Shown here: positions 1-6,176 of the stretch, one piece after another
Position numbering within the stretch: position 1 is the stretch's first letter
Layout of the letters: every line of letters begins with the position of its first letter
Source: a virus
Direction: 5' to 3' (one strand)
Virus record (IMG/VR): IMGVR_UViG_3300044625_001977
Location: 1 to 23,023 of that record
Length of the DNA stretch: 23,023 bases
Translations under genes and position numbers: made by a program
Notes under the pieces: model-generated
Told to the model about the DNA's origin: nothing
The model's input: only the letters and a program-made list of their open reading frames with translations
Databases searched by the model: none

Positions 1-573
1 AAAGGTGTGGGAATTGATCAAGATAAGTGGTTCTGTTATTTTCCTGATGATAAAGTATCTTACCGCCGTAGCTATGAAGCGGCTAAGGCTTGGTCAGAAA
101 AATATATGGAAAAACTACAGACATACAATGTCAATCAAGTTAAGACTGTCAAAGAACAGTCTTTACAGCGCAAGTTATCTCGCCACCTAAGTTACGTGGT
201 TGGTTCGGAATCGTTAGGCTGTGTCAATACTGGACGCGCCGCTTGTATAGCACATTTATCTGTTAACGGAAAATCCTTTTATGTAGTCGGTTTTGAAGGT
301 GCTGTTACTGATACCCTATTTGAGAAAGTTGTTTTTAAAATTAAAAAAGATTTACAATCTGGTTTATTCCAAGATTGCTATCAGACTGAAGTATGGGGTA
401 GCGTTTCGGTCTTTAAAAGTTTCAAAGAAGCCGAAAAAGCTTATCGCAAAATGGATGACAAAACAAAAAAACAGAACGAGGAAGATCGTCAAGCAATAGC
501 AGAAGCAAAAGCAAAAGCAAAAAAAGGAGACATGGAGTCAGTATTTGCATTGTCAGACTACGGGGTTATTTGA
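1..573 (+). CDS. Unrecognised protein, probably cut by the window edge
   Basis: The frame is open from the first base (aaa ggt gtg gga), so the true start may lie upstream; a GTG at 7 is the first possible internal start and would give 188 aa. I do not recognise the family. The middle (from about residue 60) reads as a compact mixed fold with several cysteines (SLGCVNTGRAAC, FQDCYQTEVWG). The last 40 residues are a charged Lys/Glu/Ala-rich helix (EAEKAYRKMDDKTKKQNEED, then AKAKAKK). Like the next genes it is on the + strand, and a strong promoter starts 20 bp after its stop, so it ends one transcription unit. A small phage DNA- or RNA-handling protein is possible, but nothing in the sequence proves it. 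Confidence 0.7.
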   Translation, partial: KGVGIDQDKWFCYFPDDKVSYRRSYEAAKAWSEKYMEKLQTYNVNQVKTVKEQSLQRKLSRHLSYVVGSESLGCVNTGRAACIAHLSVNGKSFYVVGFEGAVTDTLFEKVVFKIKKDLQSGLFQDCYQTEVWGSVSVFKSFKEAEKAYRKMDDKTKKQNEEDRQAIAEAKAKAKKGDMESVFALSDYGVI

Positions 574-592
574 AAAATATTTTTCAAACCAC

Positions 593-630
593 TTGACACG
601 AAAACATATCCCTGTCATTATAGGTATGTA
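593..630 (+). promoter_or_regulatory. Promoter with operator-like dyad, copy A
   Basis: TTGACA at 593-598, a 17-bp spacer and CATTAT at 616-621 give a sigma70-type promoter for the gene at 656. A degenerate inverted repeat (CATATCCC at 605-612, GGTATGTA at 623-630) surrounds the -10 box. The block from the -35 to the ribosome-binding site AAAGGAGTT is repeated nearly exactly at 1102-1157, so both genes probably answer to one regulator. Confidence 0.65.
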
Positions 631-655
631 CCAAAACACCAAAGGAGTTAAACAG

Positions 656-913
656 ATGGCAACGCTAAAACTAATCAAAAACGCTCAACCAATGGGAGTT
701 TATCAACCTACGCTCATTGATGAAATGAAAAAGAATGCTGATATTCTTGTCCATTATGCAAATGGAGGAAGTTTTACGATCGAGGTTAAAAACCCTAGTA
801 TTAAGGTCAAAGGCCGTGGCGTAAAATGTTGTTACGAAAATGGAAATTTTGAAGTCACAGAAAACAAGTTAAAACAGTTAGAAAAACAACATAAGGTAAT
901 CTGTGATTTTTAA
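656..913 (+). CDS. Small unrecognised phage protein (85 aa)
   Basis: The start is set by ATG 656, which follows the strong site AAAGGAGTT (641-649); the open frame reaches back to 545, but that would put the promoter inside the gene. The 85-aa product begins MATLKLIKNAQPMGVYQP and has no membrane segment. It contains two adjacent cysteines (VKCCYENGNF) and a basic C-terminus (LKQLEKQHKVICDF). I do not recognise the family. It is expressed from promoter copy A and overlaps the zinc-ribbon gene by 11 bp, so the two are probably translationally coupled. Confidence 0.7.
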   Translation: MATLKLIKNAQPMGVYQPTLIDEMKKNADILVHYANGGSFTIEVKNPSIKVKGRGVKCCYENGNFEVTENKLKQLEKQHKVICDF

Positions 914-1166
914 TTGTCCTAAATGTCAATCACAGAGAATCTCTAAAAAAGGGTTCTCTGTGTCAGGAAAACAGCGTTATCGCTGTAAAGACTGCAATCA
1001 TCATTTTACTGGTAATCCAGCAGGAAAACCCTCCCACCCTGATTCAATGACTAACGCCGAAAGATGTCGTCGTTATCGGTTGAAAAAAAACAAAAAAACA
1101 CTTGACACGAAAACATATACCTGTTATATTGGGTATATGCCAAAACACCAAAGGAGTTCACGATGA
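903..1166 (+). CDS. Zinc-ribbon protein of IS1 InsA-like type
   Basis: GTG start at 903, inside the end of the previous gene; 87 aa. Residues 4-36 form a zinc ribbon: CPKCQSQRI, a turn rich in Ser/Gly, then RYRCKDCNHHFTG. This CxxC...CxxC pattern, with 'GKQRYRCKDC', is the one known from the N-terminus of IS1-family InsA and related transposase-associated domains. A basic segment follows (NAERCRRYRLKKNKK), of a sort also seen in small phage DNA-binding proteins. The last 20 or so codons run straight through promoter copy B, and the stop overlaps the next start (ATGA). It is not a whole transposase: no catalytic domain follows. Probable DNA-binding protein; the role is unknown. Confidence 0.65.
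   Translation: MIFNCPKCQSQRISKKGFSVSGKQRYRCKDCNHHFTGNPAGKPSHPDSMTNAERCRRYRLKKNKKTLDTKTYTCYIGYMPKHQRSSR
1102..1139 (+). promoter_or_regulatory. Promoter with perfect operator-like dyad, copy B
   Basis: TTGACA (1102-1107), 17-bp spacer, TATATT (1125-1130). CATATACC at 1114-1121 and GGTATATG at 1132-1139 are a perfect 8-bp inverted repeat with a 10-bp centre that holds the -10 box. This is the arrangement expected of a repressor operator. Same block as at 593; it drives the gene at 1163 and lies inside the coding sequence of the zinc-ribbon gene. Confidence 0.7.
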
Positions 1167-1363
1167 CCGATCAAGAGCGGATCGCATACTATAATGTTTT
1201 AACTCAGCTATTCCGTGTCCAGTGCCAGCTAATAGATTTACGAAAAGCTGGACACATCGAAAAATGTTCGTTAGTTTATGAGTATTTGCTTGACAAGCGG
1301 GCAAAGCTAGATAAACAGCTTATCGATTTAGAATCGCTTCCAAATAAGATCATGAATCAATAA
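1163..1363 (+). CDS. Small unrecognised helical protein (66 aa)
   Basis: ATG 1163 follows AAAGGAGTT at a normal distance and overlaps the previous stop by 4 bp (ATGA). The 66-residue product (MTDQERIAYYNVLTQLFRVQ...) is strongly helical, with heptad-like leucines and a pair of cysteines (residues 17 and 32), and no membrane segment. Family not recognised. Its promoter is the second copy of the dyad promoter, so it is probably co-regulated with the gene at 656. Confidence 0.65.
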   Translation: MTDQERIAYYNVLTQLFRVQCQLIDLRKAGHIEKCSLVYEYLLDKRAKLDKQLIDLESLPNKIMNQ

Positions 1364-1372
1364 AGTAGTTTA

Positions 1373-1392
1373 GCTGGCTAATATTAGCCGGC
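1373..1392. promoter_or_regulatory. Palindrome just upstream of a ribosome-binding site
   Basis: A 20-bp near-perfect palindrome (GCTGGCTAATATTAGCCGGC, one mismatched pair) ends 4 bp before the strong site AGGAGG (1397-1402) of the gene at 1408. It could be a DNA operator, or a hairpin that modulates translation. Confidence 0.45.
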
Positions 1393-1407
1393 ATTAGGAG
1401 GAATCTC

Positions 1408-1641
1408 ATGAAATTTTTAATCGCAGTTCAGGATCATGAAGGCCGTTGGCATAAAAAAGGATTCGTTAGCTTTAATCGGCGGTGTATTCCAGATTCTCGC
1501 CTAAAAGATCTTTTTCCCCCAAATACTAGAGGGTATGAGAATCTTTTAAAATCTTGCCGGTTTTTGGTGGGAGATAAAGCTGCTCAGTCGGTGGATTGGC
1601 AGCATCGATCTTTGATGGTTCGTACTCACAAAATAGATTAA
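1408..1641 (+). CDS. Small unrecognised protein (77 aa)
   Basis: The start ATG 1408 is well supported by AGGAGG six bases upstream. The 77-aa product (MKFLIAVQDHEGRWHKKGFV...) is basic and soluble, with several Trp/Arg/His residues, and reads like a compact beta-rich domain. I do not recognise it. It is separated from the previous gene by 44 bp that hold the palindrome, so its translation may be regulated separately. Confidence 0.65.
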   Translation: MKFLIAVQDHEGRWHKKGFVSFNRRCIPDSRLKDLFPPNTRGYENLLKSCRFLVGDKAAQSVDWQHRSLMVRTHKID

Positions 1642-1689
1642 GTCGCGTGTGATTGTTAGCAATTTTACTCAAGACTAAAGATTGTTTGT

Positions 1690-1706
1690 AATCAGTTATC
1701 AGTTAT
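1690..1706. repeat. 17-bp direct repeat, left copy
   Basis: 'aatcagttatcagttat' occurs here and again at 2642-2658, on either side of the FGE-type gene. Repeats of this kind are widespread in cyanobacterial genomes (recollection). The pair may mark the ends of an inserted or recombined cassette. Confidence 0.55.
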
Positions 1707-1730
1707 CATCAACTATTTGGGATTAACAAA

Positions 1731-2624
1731 ATGAACCAATTTACAGAAAAACTACCCAATCAAGTCACACTAGAGATGGTGAGCTTGCCAGCAGGTGAGT
1801 TTCTCATGGTATCTCCTGAAAGTAATGCTCAAAAGCCTCAACACCAAGTTAAAGTCAACAGTTTTGCCATCGGCAAATATCCCATTACTCAGACACAATA
1901 TGAAGCGGTGATAGAAACCAATACTTCTTACTTTAAAAACAATCCGCAAAATCCCGTAGAAAAGGTTAGTTGGGACGATGCTCAAGCCTTTTGTCAGAAA
2001 TTGAGTCAAATAACCAGGAAAACCTATCGCCTACCGACAGAAGCGGAATGGGAATATGCTTGTCGTGCGGGGACAACCACTCGCTATTATTTTGGTGATG
2101 ATGTCAATCAGTTAGGAGATTATGCTTGGTATGACGAAAATTCTAATAACACAACTCATCCCGTAGGACAGAAAAAGCCCAATGGTTGGGGACTATATGA
2201 CATGAGTGGTAATGTTTGGGAGTGGTGCAAAGATAGTTGTCTGCGGGGTGGTTCCTGGTACAACTATCCGATTTACTGCCGTTCCGCTTACCGCTGCTAC
2301 GAAGACCGTCGCGACTACCGCTACTACGATAATGGTTTTCGGGTGGTGTGCGACAATCAAATGTTCTTTTACAACCCCTTCAATTTCCCCCTTCTTACCT
2401 CTAGTGTAAAAGAATTTGCTGTAAAGCTCGAAAATATGCTAGTAAAATTAGAACATCATTTAGCAATAAGCGAAGATGGTCTTTACTGTAGAATATTTTT
2501 TCACCAACCCTATACAGGTGTTTATCCTGGTGTTTATGATACCCAAAAAGTGTACCAAATGCTAAATGAATTGACCGAACATAAAAATTATTTATGGTCT
2601 TTCCTCCAAGATTGCAAAGCTTAA
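1731..2624 (+). CDS. FGE/SUMF1-fold (C-type lectin-like) protein, probable DGR target
   Basis: 297 aa. Residues about 10-207 have the formylglycine-generating-enzyme fold: VSLPAGEFLM, FAIGKYPITQTQYEAV, PVEKVSWDDAQAFCQKLSQ, YRLPTEAEWEYACRAGTTT, GLYDMSGNVWEWC, then RGGSW...GFRVV. Between RGGSW and GFRVV almost every codon ends in C or T and encodes Tyr, Asn, Ile, Cys, Arg or Asp. Adenine mutagenesis of AAC/AAT template codons gives this signature in the variable region of diversity-generating retroelement targets. In the families I know, 20 or more residues lie between WEWC and RGGSW; here only KDSCL remains. A C-terminal extension of about 90 aa follows the variable region, which usually ends the protein. 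No reverse transcriptase, accessory gene or template repeat is in the window. In a phage the likely role is ligand or receptor binding rather than catalysis. No clear ribosome-binding site. Confidence 0.85.
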   Translation: MNQFTEKLPNQVTLEMVSLPAGEFLMVSPESNAQKPQHQVKVNSFAIGKYPITQTQYEAVIETNTSYFKNNPQNPVEKVSWDDAQAFCQKLSQITRKTYRLPTEAEWEYACRAGTTTRYYFGDDVNQLGDYAWYDENSNNTTHPVGQKKPNGWGLYDMSGNVWEWCKDSCLRGGSWYNYPIYCRSAYRCYEDRRDYRYYDNGFRVVCDNQMFFYNPFNFPLLTSSVKEFAVKLENMLVKLEHHLAISEDGLYCRIFFHQPYTGVYPGVYDTQKVYQMLNELTEHKNYLWSFLQDCKA

Positions 2625-2641
2625 TAGTTTTAGCTTTTAGA

Positions 2642-2658
2642 AATCAGTTATCAGTTAT
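2642..2658. repeat. 17-bp direct repeat, right copy
   Basis: Identical to 1690-1706; it lies 17 bp after the FGE gene stop. Confidence 0.55.
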
Positions 2659-2683
2659 TAACCACAAATCAACAGAGGTAATT

Positions 2684-2914
2684 ATGTTTCAATTAATCTT
2701 TGCAGAAGAAGATAAAGATGGCAATCCTAAAAACCAAACTTTTACTACCGGGGCTATTATATACAACAAAGAAGGAATACCTCAACAGTATTTTTCCAAT
2801 ATAAATACAGAAGAAGATGTTACCAAAATTTTTGAGTATTACAATCAACGAGACAAGTTATTGTATTTTGAAGCTATGTGTTTGGAGACTGGTCAAGTTA
2901 TTAAACTAAAGTAG
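2684..2914 (+). CDS. Small unrecognised acidic protein (76 aa)
   Basis: The frame is open from 2594, but ATG 2684 after AGAGG (2674-2678) is the likely start, since the longer form would overlap the FGE gene and the direct repeat. The product (MFQLIFAEEDKDGNPKNQTF...) is 76 aa, soluble and acidic in its first third. Family not recognised. The 20 bases before and including its ATG recur almost unchanged at 2917-2936, just after its stop, suggesting that a tandem gene copy or start region once followed. Confidence 0.6.
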   Translation: MFQLIFAEEDKDGNPKNQTFTTGAIIYNKEGIPQQYFSNINTEEDVTKIFEYYNQRDKLLYFEAMCLETGQVIKLK

Positions 2915-2937
2915 TGAATCAACGGGAGTAATTATGC

Positions 2938-3034
2938 TATAGCGGTATTCGCTTGAGTGAGATACATACAAAGTCTTGCCTAGACTGACTCATAGCCTGT
3001 TGCACTATACCTCATTCGACTGCATACCGCTATA
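2938..3034. mobile_element. MITE-like hairpin element
   Basis: TATAGCGGTAT (2938-2948) and ATACCGCTATA (3024-3034) are perfect 11-bp terminal inverted repeats. The next ~17 bases on each side also pair imperfectly (gagtgagatac against atacctcattc), so the 97-bp unit could fold into one long hairpin. It has no coding capacity. TA-flanked ends of this type resemble IS630/Tc1-related MITEs known from cyanobacteria (recollection). It begins right after an ATG (2934) preceded by GGGAG. Confidence 0.5.
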
Positions 3035-3036
3035 TA

Positions 3037-3068
3037 ATAGCTGCAAGGATAACTTGCAGCTATTTTTT
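3037..3068 (+). terminator. Terminator-like stem-loop directly before the tail module
   Basis: ATAGCTGCAAG (3037-3047) pairs perfectly with CTTGCAGCTAT (3053-3063) over a 5-nt loop, and T3063-T3068 follow. The form is that of a rho-independent terminator for the upstream genes. It abuts the ATG at 3070, leaving no room for a ribosome-binding site, so it may instead act as an attenuator or antiterminated site. Confidence 0.6.
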
Positions 3069-3069
3069 A

Positions 3070-3468
3070 ATGATTAACTGGAATCTAGGAAAAGACTTAG
3101 CTACTGAAGCTTTTGGGGAAATGGTGGGCGAGTTTGCCCAAGAAATTAACTTTCAGATAAAAGATAATAAATGGCCTTGGCCTCGGGAAACCGTGCGTCA
3201 AAACGGTAGTGTAGTTGGCTCACCCCGGGACATTGTGGATACGGGTGAGCTAAAAAATAGCCAATTTATTGAAGATGTATCGGATGTTTATAAAGTAATC
3301 GGTTACACGGCTGATCATGCCGCTCTTGTCCATGAAGGGTATCAAATAGAGCGTAACGATGGGACGGTGACAGATGTTCCCGCCCGCCCATTTATCGACA
3401 CGGCTATAGAAGACTATAATCCAATTGAGGCTTATAGTGAAATCTTAAAGGAAAAATTAAATGAGTGA
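3070..3468 (+). CDS. HK97 gp10-like head-tail/tail completion protein
   Basis: 132 aa. Features match the HK97 gp10-like (neck or tail completion) family. They include DTGELKNSQ after a short N-terminal helix, a central DHAALVHEGYQ segment ('Y/H-E-x-G' core typical of the family), and ARPFIDTAIEDY near the C-terminus, corresponding to the family's 'ARPFLxPAL' ending. It is first in the tail module and overlaps the next gene by 8 bp. The ATG is the only start in an open frame reaching back to 2989, yet it has no ribosome-binding site and directly follows the stem-loop at 3037. Translation may be leaderless or weak. Function by family resemblance and position. Confidence 0.7.
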   Translation: MINWNLGKDLATEAFGEMVGEFAQEINFQIKDNKWPWPRETVRQNGSVVGSPRDIVDTGELKNSQFIEDVSDVYKVIGYTADHAALVHEGYQIERNDGTVTDVPARPFIDTAIEDYNPIEAYSEILKEKLNE

Positions 3469-3910
3469 ATCAGAATTAAGAGATATTTTATTAGGTATTA
3501 GAAACAATTTAAAGATACTTATCGGTATTGACTTAGGCAAATACGAAATAACAAGCCCTACAGGGCAAAAATTAAATGAAATTGATGCTATTTGGGTAGA
3601 GCCTCCTGAATTACCCCCTAACTATAAAGTAAAACCCAATAGCGGCATCGAAGCAATTATTCAAAGAGAGCCTAATCCTTATCACGAAAATTTACTAGGA
3701 TATACCGTAGGTATAAATAACTATTGCATTACCCTAAAACAGTACAATCTAGAGAAATCCCTAACACCGGTGATTGAAAGGCTTAAATCTTCTCGCTACT
3801 GGAATTTTCTAGATCAGCCTCGCCTAACCCCCTATACCAAAACTTCTGAGGGGATTATCAGACCAAAAGCGACCTTTAAAATTACCACTGCTAGGCTTTT
3901 AGACTTCTAG
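3461..3910 (+). CDS. Probable tail completion/terminator protein
   Basis: 149 aa, starting inside the end of the gp10-like gene. In siphoviruses the gene between the gp10-like protein and the tail tube usually encodes the tail terminator or completion protein. This length (about 130-160 aa) fits. The sequence has a beta-rich centre (DAIWVEPPELPPNYKVKPN, GIEAIIQREPNP, then LLGYTVGINNYCITLKQY) and a C-terminal helix, compatible with that fold. I see no diagnostic motif, so the call rests mainly on gene order. Confidence 0.55.
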   Translation: MSESELRDILLGIRNNLKILIGIDLGKYEITSPTGQKLNEIDAIWVEPPELPPNYKVKPNSGIEAIIQREPNPYHENLLGYTVGINNYCITLKQYNLEKSLTPVIERLKSSRYWNFLDQPRLTPYTKTSEGIIRPKATFKITTARLLDF

Positions 3911-3973
3911 AGTACACATTTACTAATCTTTTATAGTACAATATAACTAGAAAAGTTTAGTCAGTGATCAGAA

Positions 3974-4702
3974 ATGTCCAATCAGATTCTAGAATTAAAT
4001 CGGAGTGACAACCTCACCCCTAGCCGTGATAATAAATTTTTTATCTCTGGTGTTTACGGATTTGGAGAGGAACCTCCCACACGAGTAGCTGATTTAGCTG
4101 CCGCAATCGTCTTAGGTGATACGACCCTTACCGTAGCGACTGGGGGTTTTGGGCGAATTTTATATGCTGGCACTTTAATTTATGTGGGGACTGCCGGTAA
4201 TTACGTGATCGTCCGAACAGCGACGACATCAACTCAGACAGTAATCCAGATCGAACCTTCCAAAATTGCTGCTACCCTTGCTACTCCCGCTCAAAAATGC
4301 ACGATTAAATCCTGGGTTCCTTTTGTGAGTGCCAAGACCTTTAACGTTGACACCTCCTCTACCGAGGTTACTGATTCCGTCTTTGGTGAAATGGCGGTGG
4401 AGAAATTTATCTCCGAAATCATGAGTACTGGGTCGGTATCGGGTCCGCTTGTATTTGGTGATCCTGGATATGAAATCGTAAAGGCCGCAGAGCAAAAAGG
4501 TGATCGAATTTACCTTGAAATTGTCTATATGGGACAGCGCGGCGGCTTAGGTTTTCAGACAAATGTTAGCCAAAATGTTAGTGGTGAAAAAGGTAATTTC
4601 CTACAAGGAAACGTAACTCTAACTATTAGTGGCAATGTGTTTGACATTAAACCGATGGCAACGTCGCCATTCTCTCCTAATGTAGCTGATGACCTCAATT
4701 AA
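3974..4702 (+). CDS. Major tail (tube) protein candidate
   Basis: 242 aa, beta-rich with many Thr/Val/Gly and no catalytic motif. Position is the main evidence: after the completion genes and before the chaperone pair and tape measure gene. It shows features common in tail tube proteins: a central SAKTFNVDTSSTEVTDSVFGE segment, MSTGSVSGPLVFGDPGYE, and a C-terminal beta hairpin (GNVTLTISGNVFDI). It is preceded by 63 bp of noncoding DNA with a possible -10 (TACAAT at 3936-3941), and has no strong ribosome-binding site. High expression of this gene would be expected. It overlaps the next gene by 14 bp. Confidence 0.7.
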   Translation: MSNQILELNRSDNLTPSRDNKFFISGVYGFGEEPPTRVADLAAAIVLGDTTLTVATGGFGRILYAGTLIYVGTAGNYVIVRTATTSTQTVIQIEPSKIAATLATPAQKCTIKSWVPFVSAKTFNVDTSSTEVTDSVFGEMAVEKFISEIMSTGSVSGPLVFGDPGYEIVKAAEQKGDRIYLEIVYMGQRGGLGFQTNVSQNVSGEKGNFLQGNVTLTISGNVFDIKPMATSPFSPNVADDLN

Positions 4703-4982
4703 AATAGTTAAACTTCTTGTCGATGAAGACCAAGAGGTAATGTTAGTCAATTCTAGAATAATCAATAATTACCTCTGGTTTTCTTTCGGTACGTTTGATC
4801 GAGAAATAAGTCAACAAGAAAAGATATTAATCGAACCACCAGACGGAACAAAAAACCAAGAAAGAATACAGGTATCTGTAACTCTCGATCCTCTGTGGCT
4901 TAATACTGAACAAAGTGCAAAAAGAAATCAAAAGGTAAAAATAAATGGCGAAGTTAAGCGTATTAGGCAAATTGAAGTTTAA
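4689..4982 (+). CDS. Small tail-module protein of unknown role
   Basis: 97 aa. The start overlaps the tube gene by 14 bp and the end overlaps the chaperone gene by 38 bp, so it is embedded in the tail operon. The sequence is beta-rich at first (IKIVKLLVDEDQEVMLVNSR, NNYLWFSFGTFDREI) and ends in a basic stretch (KRNQKVKINGEVKRI). No family recognised; a minor tail or assembly protein is the natural guess from context. Confidence 0.6.
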   Translation: MTSIKIVKLLVDEDQEVMLVNSRIINNYLWFSFGTFDREISQQEKILIEPPDGTKNQERIQVSVTLDPLWLNTEQSAKRNQKVKINGEVKRIRQIEV

Positions 4983-5730
4983 TGAAACATTCTTTTTTCC
5001 TTTAAAAAAAGAATGGCTTTATTATATTCAAGACAACGATATTTTACTGGAAAAGATAGATACAATTGCCACTGAAGAAAATGGGGAAATTGGGATCAAG
5101 TTTTTAAAACGATACGGGATTAATCCAAAGGAAAATGAAACAGTCAAGGAATATTTAGAAGCACGGGAAAAAGCTGACAAAGCTTATCTTGAGAAAATTA
5201 AAGCTATCGGGCAAAAAACGGGACTATCCACTGCTGAAATTGAAGGAGTAGTAGTTAACGACGGTTCGATCCGAGAACGAATTGAACAGGTCATGGTTGA
5301 TGCCCTTGACGGGGTAAAATCTGACAGCGTAGAACAAAAAGTAGAAACCGCCGCTATTGTACAGCAATCGATTTTAAGCAACCGTAAAAAGACAAGAGAA
5401 CTAACAAGAGAATCTATAGAACTTGTAGAGCCTTATCTCGATGAATTAAACGCTTTATTTAAGGATCGGGAAACAACCTATGAAACTTACAATAGAGCCT
5501 TATTAGCTAACTTTCTTGGAAGCCCTCGCCGCGTAGTTAAGCTCAAGGATAAGTCTTCTGTTGATTTCACCATACAAGACATTAATGATATGTCTCAATT
5601 TATGGTGGTAAAACTCTATCAAGACTATCTCTGGCAAGACATAACTCAGTGGCAGAACCCAGAACCTGAAAAATCAGAACCTGAAAAACCAGAATCAGAA
5701 CTAGCGGAGGATGACGAAAAAAACGAATAG
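4945..5730 (+). CDS. Tail assembly chaperone, short form (lambda G analogue)
   Basis: 261 aa, preceded by AAAAGG. It is largely helical and acidic at the C-terminus (EPEKSEPEKPESELAEDDEKNE). Position directly before the tape measure gene, together with a classical slippery heptamer five codons before the stop, identifies it as the G-type tail chaperone, which coats the tape measure protein during tail assembly. The start overlaps the preceding gene. The slippery site at 5718-5724 allows part of the ribosomes to shift and make the longer GT-type protein. Confidence 0.8.
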   Translation: MAKLSVLGKLKFNETFFFPLKKEWLYYIQDNDILLEKIDTIATEENGEIGIKFLKRYGINPKENETVKEYLEAREKADKAYLEKIKAIGQKTGLSTAEIEGVVVNDGSIRERIEQVMVDALDGVKSDSVEQKVETAAIVQQSILSNRKKTRELTRESIELVEPYLDELNALFKDRETTYETYNRALLANFLGSPRRVVKLKDKSSVDFTIQDINDMSQFMVVKLYQDYLWQDITQWQNPEPEKSEPEKPESELAEDDEKNE

Positions 5731-6176
5731 ATGACGCAATTAATGTACGGTTAGAGGCAATCGCTAACCCCATTAATTGGGAAGAAATCTATTACAAATG
5801 GTGTGCATGGGGATTACCCATCGAGGAGTGGGAAGAATGGCCAGACTGGTTAATCCTAAAAAAATATTCAGGGATTAATAAAGTCAAATGTGAAGAGATT
5901 AATTCACTATCGGCTACGGTTAGTCAGATTGCCGCCATGGTTCACGCCTACCTAATAGCACAATCTAAAGAAAAATCACAGTCTCAACCTCCAAAACCCA
6001 GTGATTTTCTTCCTTTTCGGTTTAAGGAAAATAAAAAATATTTTCTTGATCAAGAAACCGCTCAAATTCTGTTAGAAGCTATGCAAGCTGGCCAAGTGCC
6101 AGTCTTCGCCACTCAGATAATAGTCGATTGCGGACTATACGACGAAATAATTCAATTAGTAAGGGAGAAAAGCTAA
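4945..6176 (+). CDS. Tail assembly chaperone, -1 frameshift product (lambda GT analogue)
   Basis: After a -1 slip at A AAA AAC (5718-5724) translation resumes with CGA at 5724 in a frame open for 150 codons to the TAA at 6174-6176. The product is about 410 aa. The shifted segment begins RIDDAINVRLEAIANPINWE and continues through a Trp-rich region (WCAWGLPIEEWEEWPDW) to VDCGLYDEIIQLVREKS. It has no start codon before ATG 5937 and opens only at 5715, so it cannot be read without the shift. The T-part in lambda recruits tail tube protein. The stop shares its last base with the tape measure ATG (TAATG), giving tight coupling. Confidence 0.85.
5718..5724 (+). promoter_or_regulatory. Programmed -1 ribosomal frameshift site A AAA AAC
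   Basis: In the reading frame of the chaperone gene the codons are GAA AAA AAC GAA TAG, so A AAA AAC is a canonical X XXY YYZ heptamer two codons before the stop at 5728. Frameshifting at this point is conserved in tailed phages. I did not identify a clear downstream stimulatory structure. Confidence 0.85.

Noticed and set aside
903-1166. IS1 insertion sequence remnant
   Set aside because: Only the zinc ribbon resembles InsA. There is no transposase catalytic part or terminal inverted repeat, and the gene is embedded in a phage-like operon.
5937-6176. Separate 79-aa gene
   Set aside because: It is the end of the -1 frame that opens at 5715; the A AAA AAC site explains how it is reached, and no ribosome-binding site precedes ATG 5937.
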